Assembly (NCBI RefSeq): GCF_024586455.1
Contig: NC_065919.1
Span: forward strand, 28,372,839 to 28,436,838
Direction of reading: 5' to 3'
Length of the DNA stretch: 64,000 bases
Source of the DNA: Bactrocera neohumeralis
Taxonomy: Eukaryota > Arthropoda > Insecta > Diptera > Tephritidae
Positions 30,963-42,690 of this stretch are shown here, piece by piece (position 1 is the stretch's first letter; each line of letters starts with the position of its first letter). Under the pieces are notes generated by a model. It saw only the letters and a program-made list of their open reading frames with translations. It was not told where the DNA came from and did no database searches. Both the position numbers and the translations under genes were made by a program.

Positions 30963-31475
30963 TTGTGTTGTCAAAAAGGTCTTGCGGTATTTTTATTGAA
31001 TTTTTTTTTTATTGAAATTGAAATGAATTTTTGATGACTCATGCCCAGCTCTTGACCGATGCTACGGCTGCTACTATGCCGGTCTCTTTCGACCAATTCA
31101 GCGATTTTATCGCAATTTTCGACGACACGAGCGTGGGCATCTTCGACCACCTCTACACCTGAACGAAAATGCTGAAACCATCGTTGTGCGGTGGAAATGG
31201 AAACTGCACAAATTTTATTGGCGGCTTGAGATGCATTTTTGCCTTTATCGTAGTAGTACTGTAAAATATGCCGTATTTTCTCTTTATTTTGCTCCATGTT
31301 TGCGACGCTATAACTCACGAACGACTTAAAAGAAACGACAATCAATCAAACACGTGTTAGCGCGTGAAGTGAGCTTTCCAAAAAGGTATAGCATGACCCG
31401 ATGCGACGAATAAAACTAGAACTACGCGCTTTCAGCGCCAACTAGCGAAAATACCGCATGACTTTTTTGACAACC
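30963..31475 (-). mobile_element. Short mariner with intact-looking ends
   Basis: Ends are inverted repeats: TTGTGTTGTCAAAAAGGTCT at the left, and GGTTGTCAAAAAAGTCATG reading inward from the right, each followed by GCGGTATTTT and flanked by TA. Length is about 513 bp, against about 1.3 kb for a full mariner, so it is internally deleted. It carries the N-terminal half of a transposase. Confidence 0.82.
30971..31297 (-). pseudogene. mariner transposase helix-turn-helix remnant
   Basis: From ATG 31297: NKEKIRHILQYYYDKGKNAS, QAANKICA, SISTAQRWFQHFRSGVEVVE, VVENCDKIAELVERDRHSSS RSIGQELGMSHQ. These are both helix-turn-helix subdomains of a mariner transposase. Small deletions removed the VYGPN-like and PRSGRP-like segments, and the frame ends before any catalytic Asp. 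Without the DDE domain it can at most bind DNA. Confidence 0.7.
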
Positions 31476-32260
31476 TATTATATGTATAACATAATAGTAA
31501 TGAAATTAACGGTAACTGAGCACATTCCGACGCGACACAGAGACGTAGCCAAAGGTTTCCTTCTTTATCAATTTAAAGCAATCAAGCCAAGGTACCAGCC
31601 ACTAAAGAGGGGATGAGCCAAATGGAAGAGTCATCATGGAACAATCAAGTGGTAAACACAACTTTTACTTGGATGACATTTGGTTCGAACGACATCACTC
31701 TTGTTGGCGTCAAAATTGTTGAAATCGTGATAAATAAGTAAATTTGCCTGGAGATGTCGCCTAACTGATACACTGAACTTATCAGGCTAGGAACTCTTTG
31801 CGTCATCTCCTCTTAAATGAAATCAGGTATAAAGCTGTAAGTTGTTTTCGTTGACAATAGCGACTTGCAGAAGTCGCGAGAACTCCTGATAACGACGAAA
31901 TCGCAGCACTCGAGTCAAGTCATGATAAGTAGAGACTTGTGTTCATATTTAGACCGACACAGGTCAACTTGCACATATATCGAAAATTTGTAGATGCATA
32001 CACATGCAACATCGACTCTAACTCAATTTTCTGAGATTCGACGACGTAAGGTCACGAAAGAACGCTTATACAAAAAATAAGTAAAAAATATTACATCCCC
32101 ATTGTAAACAGTTTTCGATATAATGTTTAATGATATTACAATGTACTTAAAAGCTTAAAAGTCTCTGAAACAGTCTTCCTCTAATAATGAACATATTTTT
32201 ATATTATAACGAGAGTTGTAATAATACATAATGTAAGGCTCACAAGCTTAGCTTCATGTT
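31476..32260 (+). other. Intergenic, nothing recognised
   Basis: No coding or mobile signature identified. Confidence 0.35.
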
Positions 32261-32261
32261 G

Positions 32262-32440
32262 TCCGAATGGTTGAAAACACTCCAGCTCTGAATGTATTCG
32301 ACGCAGTACCCGCCGGGGGAAGCAGAGGAAGAGGAAGACCTAACTGGCTTCGCTGGGAATCTCCAATTGGCGGCAAGTAGCGAAAAAGAAGAAACGACTG
32401 GCGCACTGTTGTGAACTCAATAAAGAAGGTGCCCTATAAA
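32262..32440 (+). pseudogene. 3'-terminal fragment of the non-LTR family
   Basis: Codes remnants of the C-terminus of copy 1: ENTPALNVFDAVPAGGSRGR GRP, then NWRQVAKKKK, ending near AATAAAGAAGG. Only about 180 bp: an extreme 5' truncation, oriented plus. Confidence 0.7.
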
Positions 32441-34390
32441 TAATATTACCTTTACCACTTCAATTGATTTACGTCCACCAAAAGATATACCTCCGGTCTA
32501 TAAGTCAGTGGAGCACAGTATTGCTAGATCAGTGGATTTTTTCGGATCTGTCGGAGTTTTCGAGCCTGCAACCGGTTTAAATGCGGATTTTTCTGTTTTT
32601 TGAACGTATCATGCACTTTGGGAAATCATGAAAATTGAGTGGTTATCGTTGATTTCTGCAGTCCAACGCTTTCTTGAGCGCACTGTCTTTTTCAAACAAA
32701 AGAACAAGGATACACAAAATAAGGAGGCTGCTATTTTTTAAATTAAATAGCTCTTGGAATGTTATTTATCTAAACTTTCTTGATTACGCTGCACCTATCG
32801 TGTACTAAAGAAATATAGAATTTCGGTCAGAAGCTCATAAAATAGGTACATGTGCCTTATAGTTGAACTGAAACATGTTCCAAATAGTAACTGCTTGCTT
32901 TAAGGAGAAAATAAGATAAATAAAACCGATGCGGAGTTTATAGAATTTGACAAAGTGACTAAATAGAATTAATTGAAGGGGGAGCATTTACGAGGTGTGG
33001 ATGTTGGTGCAAAAGTAAGTGCCTTAAAACAAACCGCCAATTCAATGTGACAAGCCACAAGCTCGATTACTTCCGTGATAAAAGAATGAAGTTTACATTA
33101 TTTTGGGTACAGAAATCAACAAGCGTTTCCCATTTGCTGAAAAAGATGTTTAGTTGCTGCATGACCTTGCTGTTTTAGATGCAAATAATTTTCTACAAAT
33201 ACGAAATATTGCAGAAGTACCCCGATTTTGTTTTATATAGAAACTATGTGATATCGGATCTTCCAAATTTTTAAATTTTCCACCCCCACTTTCCTCTCAA
33301 GGTGAGGATTTACAGCGCGGCAGATGTCGCAGCACTGGTGAAGTAGACAAGTCACAGGTTAATATTTATCGACAAACTGTCACCATCAAAGCGGCACTTA
33401 TGACTCACTTGTTTACCGCTGTTGTCAGCAAACCTCAATTTGTTTGTTATCTCCAACAAAGAAGTACCTACAAGTTTAATTTGTACTCCTGCAGCTTGTT
33501 CGTGGGCACTCGGTGTTATGGCGCAAACACGTAATGAAGAATCACATATTTTCACTTTGATTTAGCGATATCTTATCAGTGGGTCATGTTGTCGACAGCG
33601 CTCGCTACAGAGTATTAACACAAATTAAAAATATGTCTGATTAGAGGATGCATACATACATACATACATGTTAGGGGATATGGCGCACAACGCAATTGTT
33701 TAATATTATTTTTGTTTTTGCTTTTTGTAAGTAAGATTTATTGCGTCTTGATTTAACGGGTGCAAACACACTTCCGTTGTTGCTGTCATATCTATTTGCG
33801 CTTCCATGTTTCGTAGTATGGAATTTTTATTTTTTTAATTAAGCAAAGAAATATTTGTTGATATGAGCGTGAACGGTTAGATTTGTAAGAAAAAAAATTA
33901 TTTTGGACATTTTTTTAAAAGCTGCGGTAAGTTAATAAAATTAAATATAATTTTTATTTATTCTTTTCTAATTTGGAAATTACGTGAATTACAGCGTTTT
34001 TAAATATCTGGCAAACCAATTGTGAATTTTAAATTGAGTATATTTTTAAAAATTGTCAGGTTTAAATTTTTAGTTCAGAAATAAAAATTTAAATCTGACA
34101 TTCGCTTTCATAAACCAATAAAGTGAGTTGCATAAGGGTGTCCAGTGTTTTGTTAGTTTCCGATAATTACTTTTTATACACACTTTCTGTATATTATATT
34201 ACTATTAGTAATGTTATTATTATTATTTTTAAGATTATTGTCATTATTTTTTTTATGACCACTGTTCTTATTTCTATCTACAGTTAAAAAATTACCAACA
34301 GTTTTTTCCAATTTTATTTTATTTATTATTATTAATTTCGAAATCAATTACTTCTTCTATTTTTATTATTCATATAAACAAATTCAATTT
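32441..34390 (+). other. Intergenic between non-LTR fragment and lipocalin 3' end
   Basis: Includes a CATA run at 33651-33670 and ATT runs at 34200-34235. The minus frame at 33352-33555 (67 codons) has no similarity I know. No gene supported. Confidence 0.4.
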
Positions 34391-34398
34391 TATTAATT

Positions 34399-34404
34399 TT
34401 TATT
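34399..34404 (-). terminator. Candidate poly(A) signal of the lipocalin gene
   Basis: AATAAA on the minus strand, about 243 nt past the stop; another AATAAA lies 10 nt further on. The surroundings are very AT-rich, so chance occurrence is possible. Confidence 0.35.
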
Positions 34405-34646
34405 CTTCAAAAGCAACAAATAAATGTACAACATTATGGATTTTCGCCACTTGAATTATTTCTATTGTTGTTGTATTTGTTCTTTTAAGCCAATTTTAAG
34501 TACCGTTATTCATATATGCACAGTTGTGTGTAGCAGCAATAACATAAGTTCGTATGTATATAATTTAAATTGTGTAATGAAATTTAATAATCTAAAAAAT
34601 TAAATCAACATATGTACATGTATATTTGTATTAATAGGCTTCACAC

Positions 34647-34734
34647 TTATTTAATGAACTTAGTGACGGCATATATAACTGCGAAAACCAGCGATAAGGC
34701 CGAGGCGTGAGTGGCGGCTGAGCTCTGATAGCAG
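34647..34734 (-). CDS. Lipocalin exon 3 (C-terminal tail)
   Basis: The acceptor CTTACAG precedes 34734. The exon codes Cys192 and a 27-residue tail with hydrophobic stretch ALSLVFAVIYAV, ending KFIK and TAA. It is supported by the acceptor, by frame, and by supplying the fourth expected cysteine. It is too short for ORF finders. Confidence 0.8.
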
Positions 34735-37706
34735 CTGTAAGTAAAATTAAATAAACAATTTGAGTAAATAAAGAATTTAAAAGCTAAATATTATATTAAA
34801 TTTGTATATATTAAGGCCCCAAATTATACTTGGGTGGTGCTTAAAAATAAATTTTTTTTTGGATCTCTTAATGGACACCTTATTACTTAATATTCAAGCA
34901 GTGATTAGCTTCACAAGCTGCCTTTATTTAAAATTGCAAACAATGCTCTAATTATTCAAATTCTAACAGGACTATTCATTGTTAATCATTGCTTTACAAG
35001 CTCCCAAACATTATAACCTTTCTCACTTAATCCATAAAAAATACAGTTGGAACAAATAACAATGTCATTGATAGGACTCGGATAATCTTAAATAACCAAA
35101 AGCCACATAAAATGTTATATATCACTAATAACTATTTAACTAAATTGGTATTACAAAAGCAAAAATAAAAATTTTAAAGGCTCGGAAATATAACCCCTCT
35201 ATGACACAAACTCACCCTCTAAGAAGTATCAAACTCGAATTAAATACCACCCTAATATCACTCAATATAGTTGCAAGTAGCTTAATTAGGATTATAGCTT
35301 CTCACTTTTTTTGGGCTCTCATTTAAAATAAAACACCACTGCAAGTTACCCGAAATTGCACAGAAAAACTTTCATCGTTTCAAATGACTTATGACGCTTT
35401 AGGCCAATATAACATTCTCTCACAAACATGTACATTTAAGTTAGTAAAAACAGTTATATACCCTATAGTTATAGGGTTATCAAATTGCTACTTACGCTGT
35501 TCCCTGATCCACAGTGGTCAAATTGTCGAAATCAGCATAAGTGCTGTTGACTAGTCCAACATACGATGTCAATGTGGCGTTTGCCACCGAACGCTGGCGC
35601 GTCATTACAAGGCCAAAAGAGCTGTTTGAGTTCGAGCTATAGCCACAGAGCACCGCATAACTGGAACTATTCGCCAGAAGTACTTTGATTGTCACATTTA
35701 CGCTACTGCTTGTTGCGTAAGTGTAACCGTCAGCGGGTGAGGTGACATTCACTGTGCTGCTTGAGTTGGTTCCATTGACTGGTTTGAGTAGATAGGTTGA
35801 GGTTTGATTTAAATTCAGCGCGGCCGTTGTCTGTGGTGTGGTTAGGTTGAGATATATGCCCGAAGTGTTTGAGTAAATATCGAGACCAACACAACTCCAC
35901 TCGCTTGCTGGGCTGCGGATGGCCTCGTACCACTGGCCTTCAAACTGTGCGGGAAAAATTGCGCTCGATTAGTTTCAGAAATTTATAAATTTGAATTCTG
36001 AGACTTGAATAAACATTAAATAAAATTATGTAATAAAGAAATTTTTAATTTTCATTATGTTAATTTATGTTGAAAGTACTTGCAACACAAAGTACTTGTT
36101 GTCATTATTATATTCTAATCATTGTATTCTTCTTGTGATTTGTCTTATAAAGAAAATTTATTTTTCATTCGGAATAAATGATTCTTACGAATAAAACGAT
36201 TTCTACATCTAAATTATAAACTTTAACAATTTACAAAAAGTTTTATTCATGGAAAAATTATTTAAATTTTTTTCTTGGAAAATTAATTAAATTATATTAA
36301 GGTTTGAAATATGTTTGAAAACTTTAATTTTAATTTTTTTAGTTAATTTTAATAATTCGTTTGGTAATTTACAATTTAAATTAATTCAATCTATGGAATG
36401 AATATCAAAAAAATTTTTGCAAAACTAAGTAAATTACAAATAGAATTTTAAAATAGTTTTGAATATATTTGTAATTTAATTTTTTCAATTCATTATTTTA
36501 ATTTAAAACTTTTTAAATAATTAAATTTTTTGCAATTCGATTTAGTTTCAAATTTGAAATTTAATATTCAAACTAAAAAAATTAAAATTTGTTACTAATA
36601 ATTAACTAAAAATGTAATGTGAAATTAGGTTAGTATAATTAAATTTTGTTTGTAAAATTAATTAAATTATATTAATTGCAAATTTTAAATATTTTTTAAT
36701 AGTTTAATTTTATTTTTTCCCCCTAATTACTTTAACTTATAATGTAAAATATTTTAATTAATTAATTTTTTTGCGATTCTGTTCAAGGCCAAATTTTAAA
36801 TTCAACATTCAAATAAAGAAACTATAATTTATATTTTTATAATTTATTAGTCCATTAAATATTAATTGAAATTATTGAAATATTTTTTTCAATTCGATTA
36901 AATTACAAATTTAAAGTTCAATGTTCAAACTGAAAAAAAGTTATAATTACTTATTTATTAACTAAAATTGTTAATTAAAAAATTTTAAAATTTTCAACTT
37001 TTTGCAAAGTAAATAACTAATTACTTTAAATTAATTGTAAGAATTTACTTTTTATTATAAGCGCTTATTAACATTTATAGAGTTATCTAGGCCCAAGTTC
37101 ACAATTAACACAATCCATGCAAAGCAGAACTTAAGCTAAAGAAAATATCTGGAGTTCAAATTTAGACAAAAGGATAAAAAAAAACCACTTTTGAAAGGCT
37201 CTGGGGCAAACACCATTTTGTTTTTTTTTTTTTTTTTGAAAAGTACGTTTATGGAGCAACGCCGCATTTTAAATTCGAAATTATTTGGAGATTGGCTTAT
37301 CACAGTTATCTTATTTAACTAAAATCTCAAAAACCCAATTGCTTCAATATTATATACTTTAATGCAATTTCGAGTAAATCACCGTTATAACTGAAAAATG
37401 ATTTCAAAAAAGTATTGCATAAGAACATAAAAAATATTCGTTAACATAATTGTTTTTAATATTTTCCTTTTGCAACTCGTTTTTGCCGCCTCAAAATCAA
37501 TATTTTTTTCAAAAATGTTGCACACAATCCAATATTCAATGAATCAATTCGTAAAACTCAAGTTAGGGTCACAAGACACTCACAGTGCTATCAAGATTCG
37601 TTAAACTGCTCGCATTCTGACAGGCCAATTTTTGCGCCTCAACGCCGTTGCTGCCGAAAAGACAGATTAAGCTCACGATTGCTGCGTATTGCAAGAACTT
37701 GTACAT
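34647..37706 (-). CDS. Secreted, probably GPI-anchored lipocalin (ApoD/Lazarillo-like), 3 exons
   Basis: Join complement 37706-37584, 35944-35496, 34734-34647: 660 nt, 219 residues plus TAA, GT-AG introns in phases 0 and 2. Lipocalins bind small hydrophobic ligands in a beta-barrel; the ligand here is unknown. Residues 1-24 are a signal peptide. GQWYEA at 44-49 is the lipocalin GxW motif, YAVLCGY at 137-143 resembles strand H, and R157/R159 the closing arginine. Cysteines 29, 59, 141 and 192 match the two-disulphide ApoD/Lazarillo pattern. There are 13 N-X-S/T sequons in the 170-residue mature core. After C192 comes a small polar stretch, then a hydrophobic tail (A203-V214), suggesting a GPI anchor as in Lazarillo. 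A start 16 codons upstream is in frame, but M37706 gives the cleaner signal peptide. The gene name is not known to me. Confidence 0.85.
35496..35944 (-). CDS. Lipocalin exon 2 (barrel core)
   Basis: The acceptor CCCGCACAG precedes 35944. The exon codes residues 42-191 and holds the GQWYEA motif, Cys59, Cys141 and twelve sequons. The donor GTAAGT overlaps a TAA: reading through the splice site stops immediately after residue 191. Confidence 0.9.
35945..37583 (-). repeat. Lipocalin intron 1, extremely AT-rich with degenerate repeats
   Basis: Most of 36000-37080 is A/T. Similar blocks recur, for example at about 36530, 36770 and 36892, each reading roughly CAATTCGATTAAATTxCAAATTT followed by a TTCAAACT-type block, and AATTAAATTATATTAA occurs at 36287 and 36660. 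This looks like an old tandem array decayed almost beyond recognition. No coding sequence was seen. Confidence 0.45.
37584..37706 (-). CDS. Lipocalin exon 1 (signal peptide)
   Basis: Forty-one codons: signal peptide (hydrophobic AAIVSLICLFG) plus the first mature residues, with Cys29 and the sequon N31-A-S. The donor is GTGAGT on the minus strand just below 37584. Reading on gives only three more codons before a stop. Confidence 0.88.
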
Positions 37707-40384
37707 TTTCAAAACGATTTTTCTTTTCACTTCAAACGAAAAATTTCGAAACAAGAGAATATTTGCACTTATTATGTCCTGGTTTTTGGCTTTGGGTCTC
37801 TTAAATCCAACACCGTCGCAACGTCGTCGAACTCGTTCGAAGGGTAAAACTAAACTGGCACTTGCTACACTTTCGATAATTTATATCATATCGTTATTGA
37901 CATCGTCGTCGCTGACACACATTTTATCGCAAAACTGGAAGCTTACTTACGGGCTCAGTGGTGTCGTTTCGTAGATAAAAGGCACAACAACGAGGATGAG
38001 TAATGTGACACGTTGTTGTTATCAGCAAATGAAATGTGTGTTTAAAAATGTTTTATATGATTAATATTCATATATTTGCACCTATGACATATTTAGATAT
38101 GATTTTATATTGAACGCAGACGATAAGTGCGGCCTTGGGGGTTCTGAACCCCCTCTAATAGCATTTAATTTTGTCTGTCTTAAAATCATCTAAAGGACTG
38201 AAACTACTTTCAATAAACAGCGGAAGTTTACCGGTTGTTGAACCGGTCATAACCTCATTTTGAGATCCTTTCGAACCAATCAGTAGCACTGAAGTTGAAC
38301 CCAACAATGATTTCTGAGCGTGATCTCCGAGTAAGGGTAATGGCTTGCCGATATAGGTTCCGACCTCGCAAAGCATAATATATTACTGCTCTGACTCGTA
38401 CTAAAGTAGGTACTACATTTGTACTAGAGCCGTTTTGTCGTGACTGCTAGATTTTAATGGGATAGGCTTTTGATCTACATTTCGATATGTAGATTTCTAA
38501 AAAAAAACCAACCTGCACTTTAAAAACAAGTTGCACTGTATCTTGTTGTTGTCCGACATGCATTTGTATGGTGGGGACTTTAAGTCTTAAATGTCCTTTA
38601 AGCGATTGCAATTTGTATTTTTATGAACTTCTGCTTTTATTGTAACCGCATTGGGATTAAATACCCATCATGGCGACATGGTAAACTTAAATGAAAGATA
38701 AAATTTTTCTCCTGGTCTTCTTTGACTTGTTGATCAGCAGCCTTTAAGTTAAATACTAATTGAAATGAGAAGTGGAAACAGTGGCTGTCCAAAGATGATC
38801 TTGTAAACCTTTGCTCAAAAACCCCCTCCACCGTATCCTAGTCGTACCGACCAGTTGTTCTCTATAATATATATGTGGCCTTTGGGGGACTTTTTTTGCA
38901 CTTGAAAGGTTAATGAAAAAAATATAAACTGGCCATATTTTTATATCTTTTGAGTGTGCTGAGTTTGTGAGTTTGTATGTAATCAAGTACATTTATAAAA
39001 AATCAAGTACATGTGAAATGCAGTGATTAAGGAATTTGATTTGCTAGCTAATAATAATTTTCAAGTGTTTTGTTGAATATTTTTTTCTTGCACAAATAAC
39101 ACTCTCCAATATGATAGATATATAACTGATTGCATTTATACACAAATGTAATGAAAGCCTCTGGGTACCCAAAACGTAGTATGTATATCATATTAATACA
39201 TATATAATTGTAGTGTTCTGAAATCCTGTATTACCTCCAAAAGTACATCCATATATATGCCTGAGTGGTTTGGCTTACATTTATGATAATCCTACCTTTT
39301 CAGAGTTTCAAATAAATCGAACTCGAAACTTTGAACAATGCTGTCATGATTGTAAACAAACTTAAATATGTAAATACAAGCACATGAGTACTGCTATGAG
39401 GGATTTTCAGTGTGAAGTGTTTGAAGTGAGGAACATCCAATGTGTTTAACGTGGGTACCTGCTGACGACTGTCTTACCCCACTATGAAGTGAGGAGCAAA
39501 AGGTTAATAGAGCTTTTGAGGGTTAGTGCAACCGGAAGCGAGCCCAAATATAAAATATAAACGTCGCTAAAAATTCAGAAACGCTGAAAAACGTTAAGAT
39601 GATTATACCAGAAGTGCCACTAATATCAAAATATTGTCGCTCTCTAAGCTTTCGGTCTGTTAGTAACCGTGGGGGAATTATTATGAATTCAGAAAGTTAA
39701 TGAGAATTAGAGAATTGTAGTTTTGTCTAGCTTGAGTCTCGATTATAGCACTCATGGTTATCATGGTGTTAAATGCAAAGAATTCTGCCGAGTTAATAGC
39801 CCTTTACCAGGAAAACGAACCTCATCTTGTGGATTGGGATTCTGAACCTCTCGTTCTCTTTTCTAATATTTTGGAACATATTAACAGTAGCCTCTTAATT
39901 GTAGTCCTAGAATATCAACAAGATTACACTAATTACATCTCCTACCATATTGTCGTTGGAGTTTAAGGTTAAGAGACTTTAAATAGTCTCCAAAAGTAGT
40001 GCTCTTTGGAATTGGGTAGCATTAATAAGAAAGTGTACTTCGAAGGATGTGCTGGAAGAAGATAAATTTAAATCATTAATCCTATTTAAAAAAAAAAAAT
40101 ATTTTCTTATTCGCAATGCACTCAAAACTCACTAAAAATCGACAGGTCATGAGGCTCGTTGACGTTATCTACATTTTGAGTCCATGAATTGACGTACGAA
40201 AGTTAAAAATAAACCTAGTCAAATTATGAATGAGTCATAATTTCAACATAACGGATGTACCAAGACGTCTGCAATTGATTAATCATGTTTTAGAGCGTTT
40301 ATTACTTTTTAGGTATAATCGAAGATACATACGAACGAATCGGATGTGACGTTACTTTAGTATGATTTAGTACAAATTTAGTAC
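37707..40384 (+). other. Lipocalin 5' flank and intergenic DNA
   Basis: The lipocalin promoter should lie just above 37706, but no clear TATA box was found. The plus frame at 39754-39966 (70 codons) has no recognised domain. No transposon protein was seen. Confidence 0.4.
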
Positions 40385-41275
40385 AAAACAAGAAGAAAAG
40401 TTAACTTCAGTTGCACCGCTCAAAAACACCCTTCATGAAAAAGTTACCATACAAGAACTTGATTATGATCTATGCTTCTATGACAGCTATAGGCTATAGT
40501 GATACGATCTTACCAGTTTCTTCAGAGATTATAGCGTTCCCTTGGACAAGAATCTATGCCAAATTTTGTGAAGATATCTTCACAAATAAAAAAGCCCTTC
40601 ATACAAGAACTTGATTTTGTTCGGCCAGTTCTTATTACTGCTATATATTATAGTGGTTAAATTTTTTCGGAAACGACTTTAATAATAAGACCACTCAACA
40701 AATATGAAGGAAAAATTTGGGACAGATATGCTGAGAGGTCTGTGTGATGTTCGAGGTGTCCTGAGTTCAAAATTTTTCCATTGCGTAAGTTATTTTTTTC
40801 ATTTTATTAAATTTTGGTGGTTTGACCTCTATATTCCGTGACTACAGCACAAAAAATTCTTCGCGTTAGGAAATTTTTACTATAATTTTCATTTTTAGCA
40901 ACCCAAAAAATTAGCAAGAAATAGCCTGCAAAATCTCAGTCGCAAAAAGACTGTCAACTAGTGTAATCCAAGCCAAATTTCGTGACGTTAGCTTGTCAAA
41001 CAAACGGCCTTTCCATACAAGGACTTGAGTTTGATTGTTCAGTTTTTATAGCAGCTACATGCTATGCCGACAATTCCAAGAAATGAAAAGCTTCTTGAAG
41101 AGAAAAGTGCTTTTTCAAAATTTCACATTTACTTCTCAAAAACTGAGGGACTCGGCTCGATACGCTGATCTTTTCTGTACATATGTACTATATAGGGTGT
41201 CCGAGGTTAGCTTCTAGGTCTTATAAATATCGTGGCAAACTTAATACATTCTGTTCAGGGTATAAAAACTACTAA
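40385..41275 (+). mobile_element. Dispersed element F2, longest copy in the window
   Basis: Begins near AACAAGAAGAAAAGTTAACTTC with AGTTGCACCG, continues through CTATAGTGATACGATC, AATTTTGTGAAGATATCTTC, ACAAGAACTTGATTTTG, CTCAAAAACTGAGGGACT and ends TGTTCAGGGTATAAAAAC. Other fragments of the same order occur across the window. No coding capacity; about 0.9 kb; interior partly replaced. Confidence 0.6.
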
Positions 41276-42440
41276 AATTTGCTTTTGATAAAGATGTGTA
41301 AATAAATTCATGTTTGAATACAGATAAAAGACATAAACACGTACATTAGTGTGATCCGAAATGAAAAAGTTTTTCTGACAAACTGAACTCCAGAGCTTTG
41401 TATTTTTGTATTTAATTGGCACACTCTTTTTTTACAATTAAAATAAGTAAAAATTAAAAATTAATTATTAAAAGAACATAAAAGCAAAAATAACTTATAT
41501 TTACTTTCAACACAAGAAAATCACAAAAAATTAACTGCCATTTTAGAAGCTTTTTATAATATTTCTTCGATTATAATATGTAAATATAAATTCTATGAAT
41601 TAATATTGTATTATTTTATTTTATTATTTTATAATATCAAAATATCTACTCTTACTGCTATATCATCGGGAAGAACCTTAAAAAATTGCTTTGTTTTTTT
41701 TGGAATTTTTAGAACCGCCTTAATGCATGTATTTATGAAATCTACAGTCAAAATATCAATATTATAAAACTTTTGCTATTAAAAACTTACAATTATTTAC
41801 ATAACTGGTAATAGGCAATATAAAGATAAGAATCTTATGGGATGGACGTGATTGAAGGCGGAAGAATTGAAAGCGTTTGATTACTCATAAACGTGAATTT
41901 AATCACCAGGTACAAAGATAAAAAAACTTTAAAAAAAGATTCCATAAATGTATAAAACTTCAAATTATATGTGATAATGTAACGGTTTCAGCAAACTACG
42001 CATATTTTATTTCCATAAAGTCGAATGCTGACAGTGATTTAAGGATAGCATGCTATAAGCCAACTCCTTTACTTGCCAAGTCCGCCGCAACCTTAACGGA
42101 ACGACAGGTCTTTGCAATTTCACAAGCGCCAAAGTTTCGAGAATTGTCGGTTACTATATCAAAATGGATCATTTTATACGCATGCGAAGCTTTAAATTGC
42201 CAAAGCTTAGATGAAAATACAATTGTAAGTAGCTGCCTTATCTGGACGAACAACCAACTCATATCCACTAATCCCTCAAAGTACCATTAATTGGTTTCTA
42301 GAACAATGCAATGCCTGTTAACGTTCAGAAAAAATTTTCAGAGGGGGTTTTCTGTTTAAATTTTGCTTCATATTAAAAAGGTAAGAGGGATTAAAATAGT
42401 TAATGCTTCCAACGTGTATTTTTTATAGTTTATATTTACT
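41276..42440 (+). other. Intergenic, AT-rich
   Basis: Nothing recognised. The minus frame at 42053-42268 has no motif that I can name. Confidence 0.4.
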
Positions 42441-42690
42441 TTTTAACTGAAAAAAATGCGCAAAGTGCAAAAAGTGCCTTTAAAACGATGTCCAACATTC
42501 TGCGCTGTGAAGCCATGATGTTCAAAATTTCTTCGCTCGAAACATCAATATGCCGTTCAATCTGTCTCCGCTGGTCGCACTCCGCAAGTAAGTTTCCAGC
42601 GTGGAAAACGATCTCTCACTGAGAGTAGCTGATACCGGTAGAGTTGCACCGATCTGCAGATATCGAAGCACAGTAGGGTTTCAATGAATG
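42440..42690 (-). pseudogene. hAT transposase C-terminal dimerisation domain relic
   Basis: The minus strand translates as LRYLQIGATLPVSATLSERS, FSTLETYLRSATSGDRLNGI, then after a one-base shift HIDVSSEEILNIMASQRRML. The block P-V-S-x-x-x-x-E-R-S-F-S-x-L followed by LRSxxSxxRLNG is the hallmark of the hAT C-terminal domain. No other part of the transposase was found. Confidence 0.8.
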
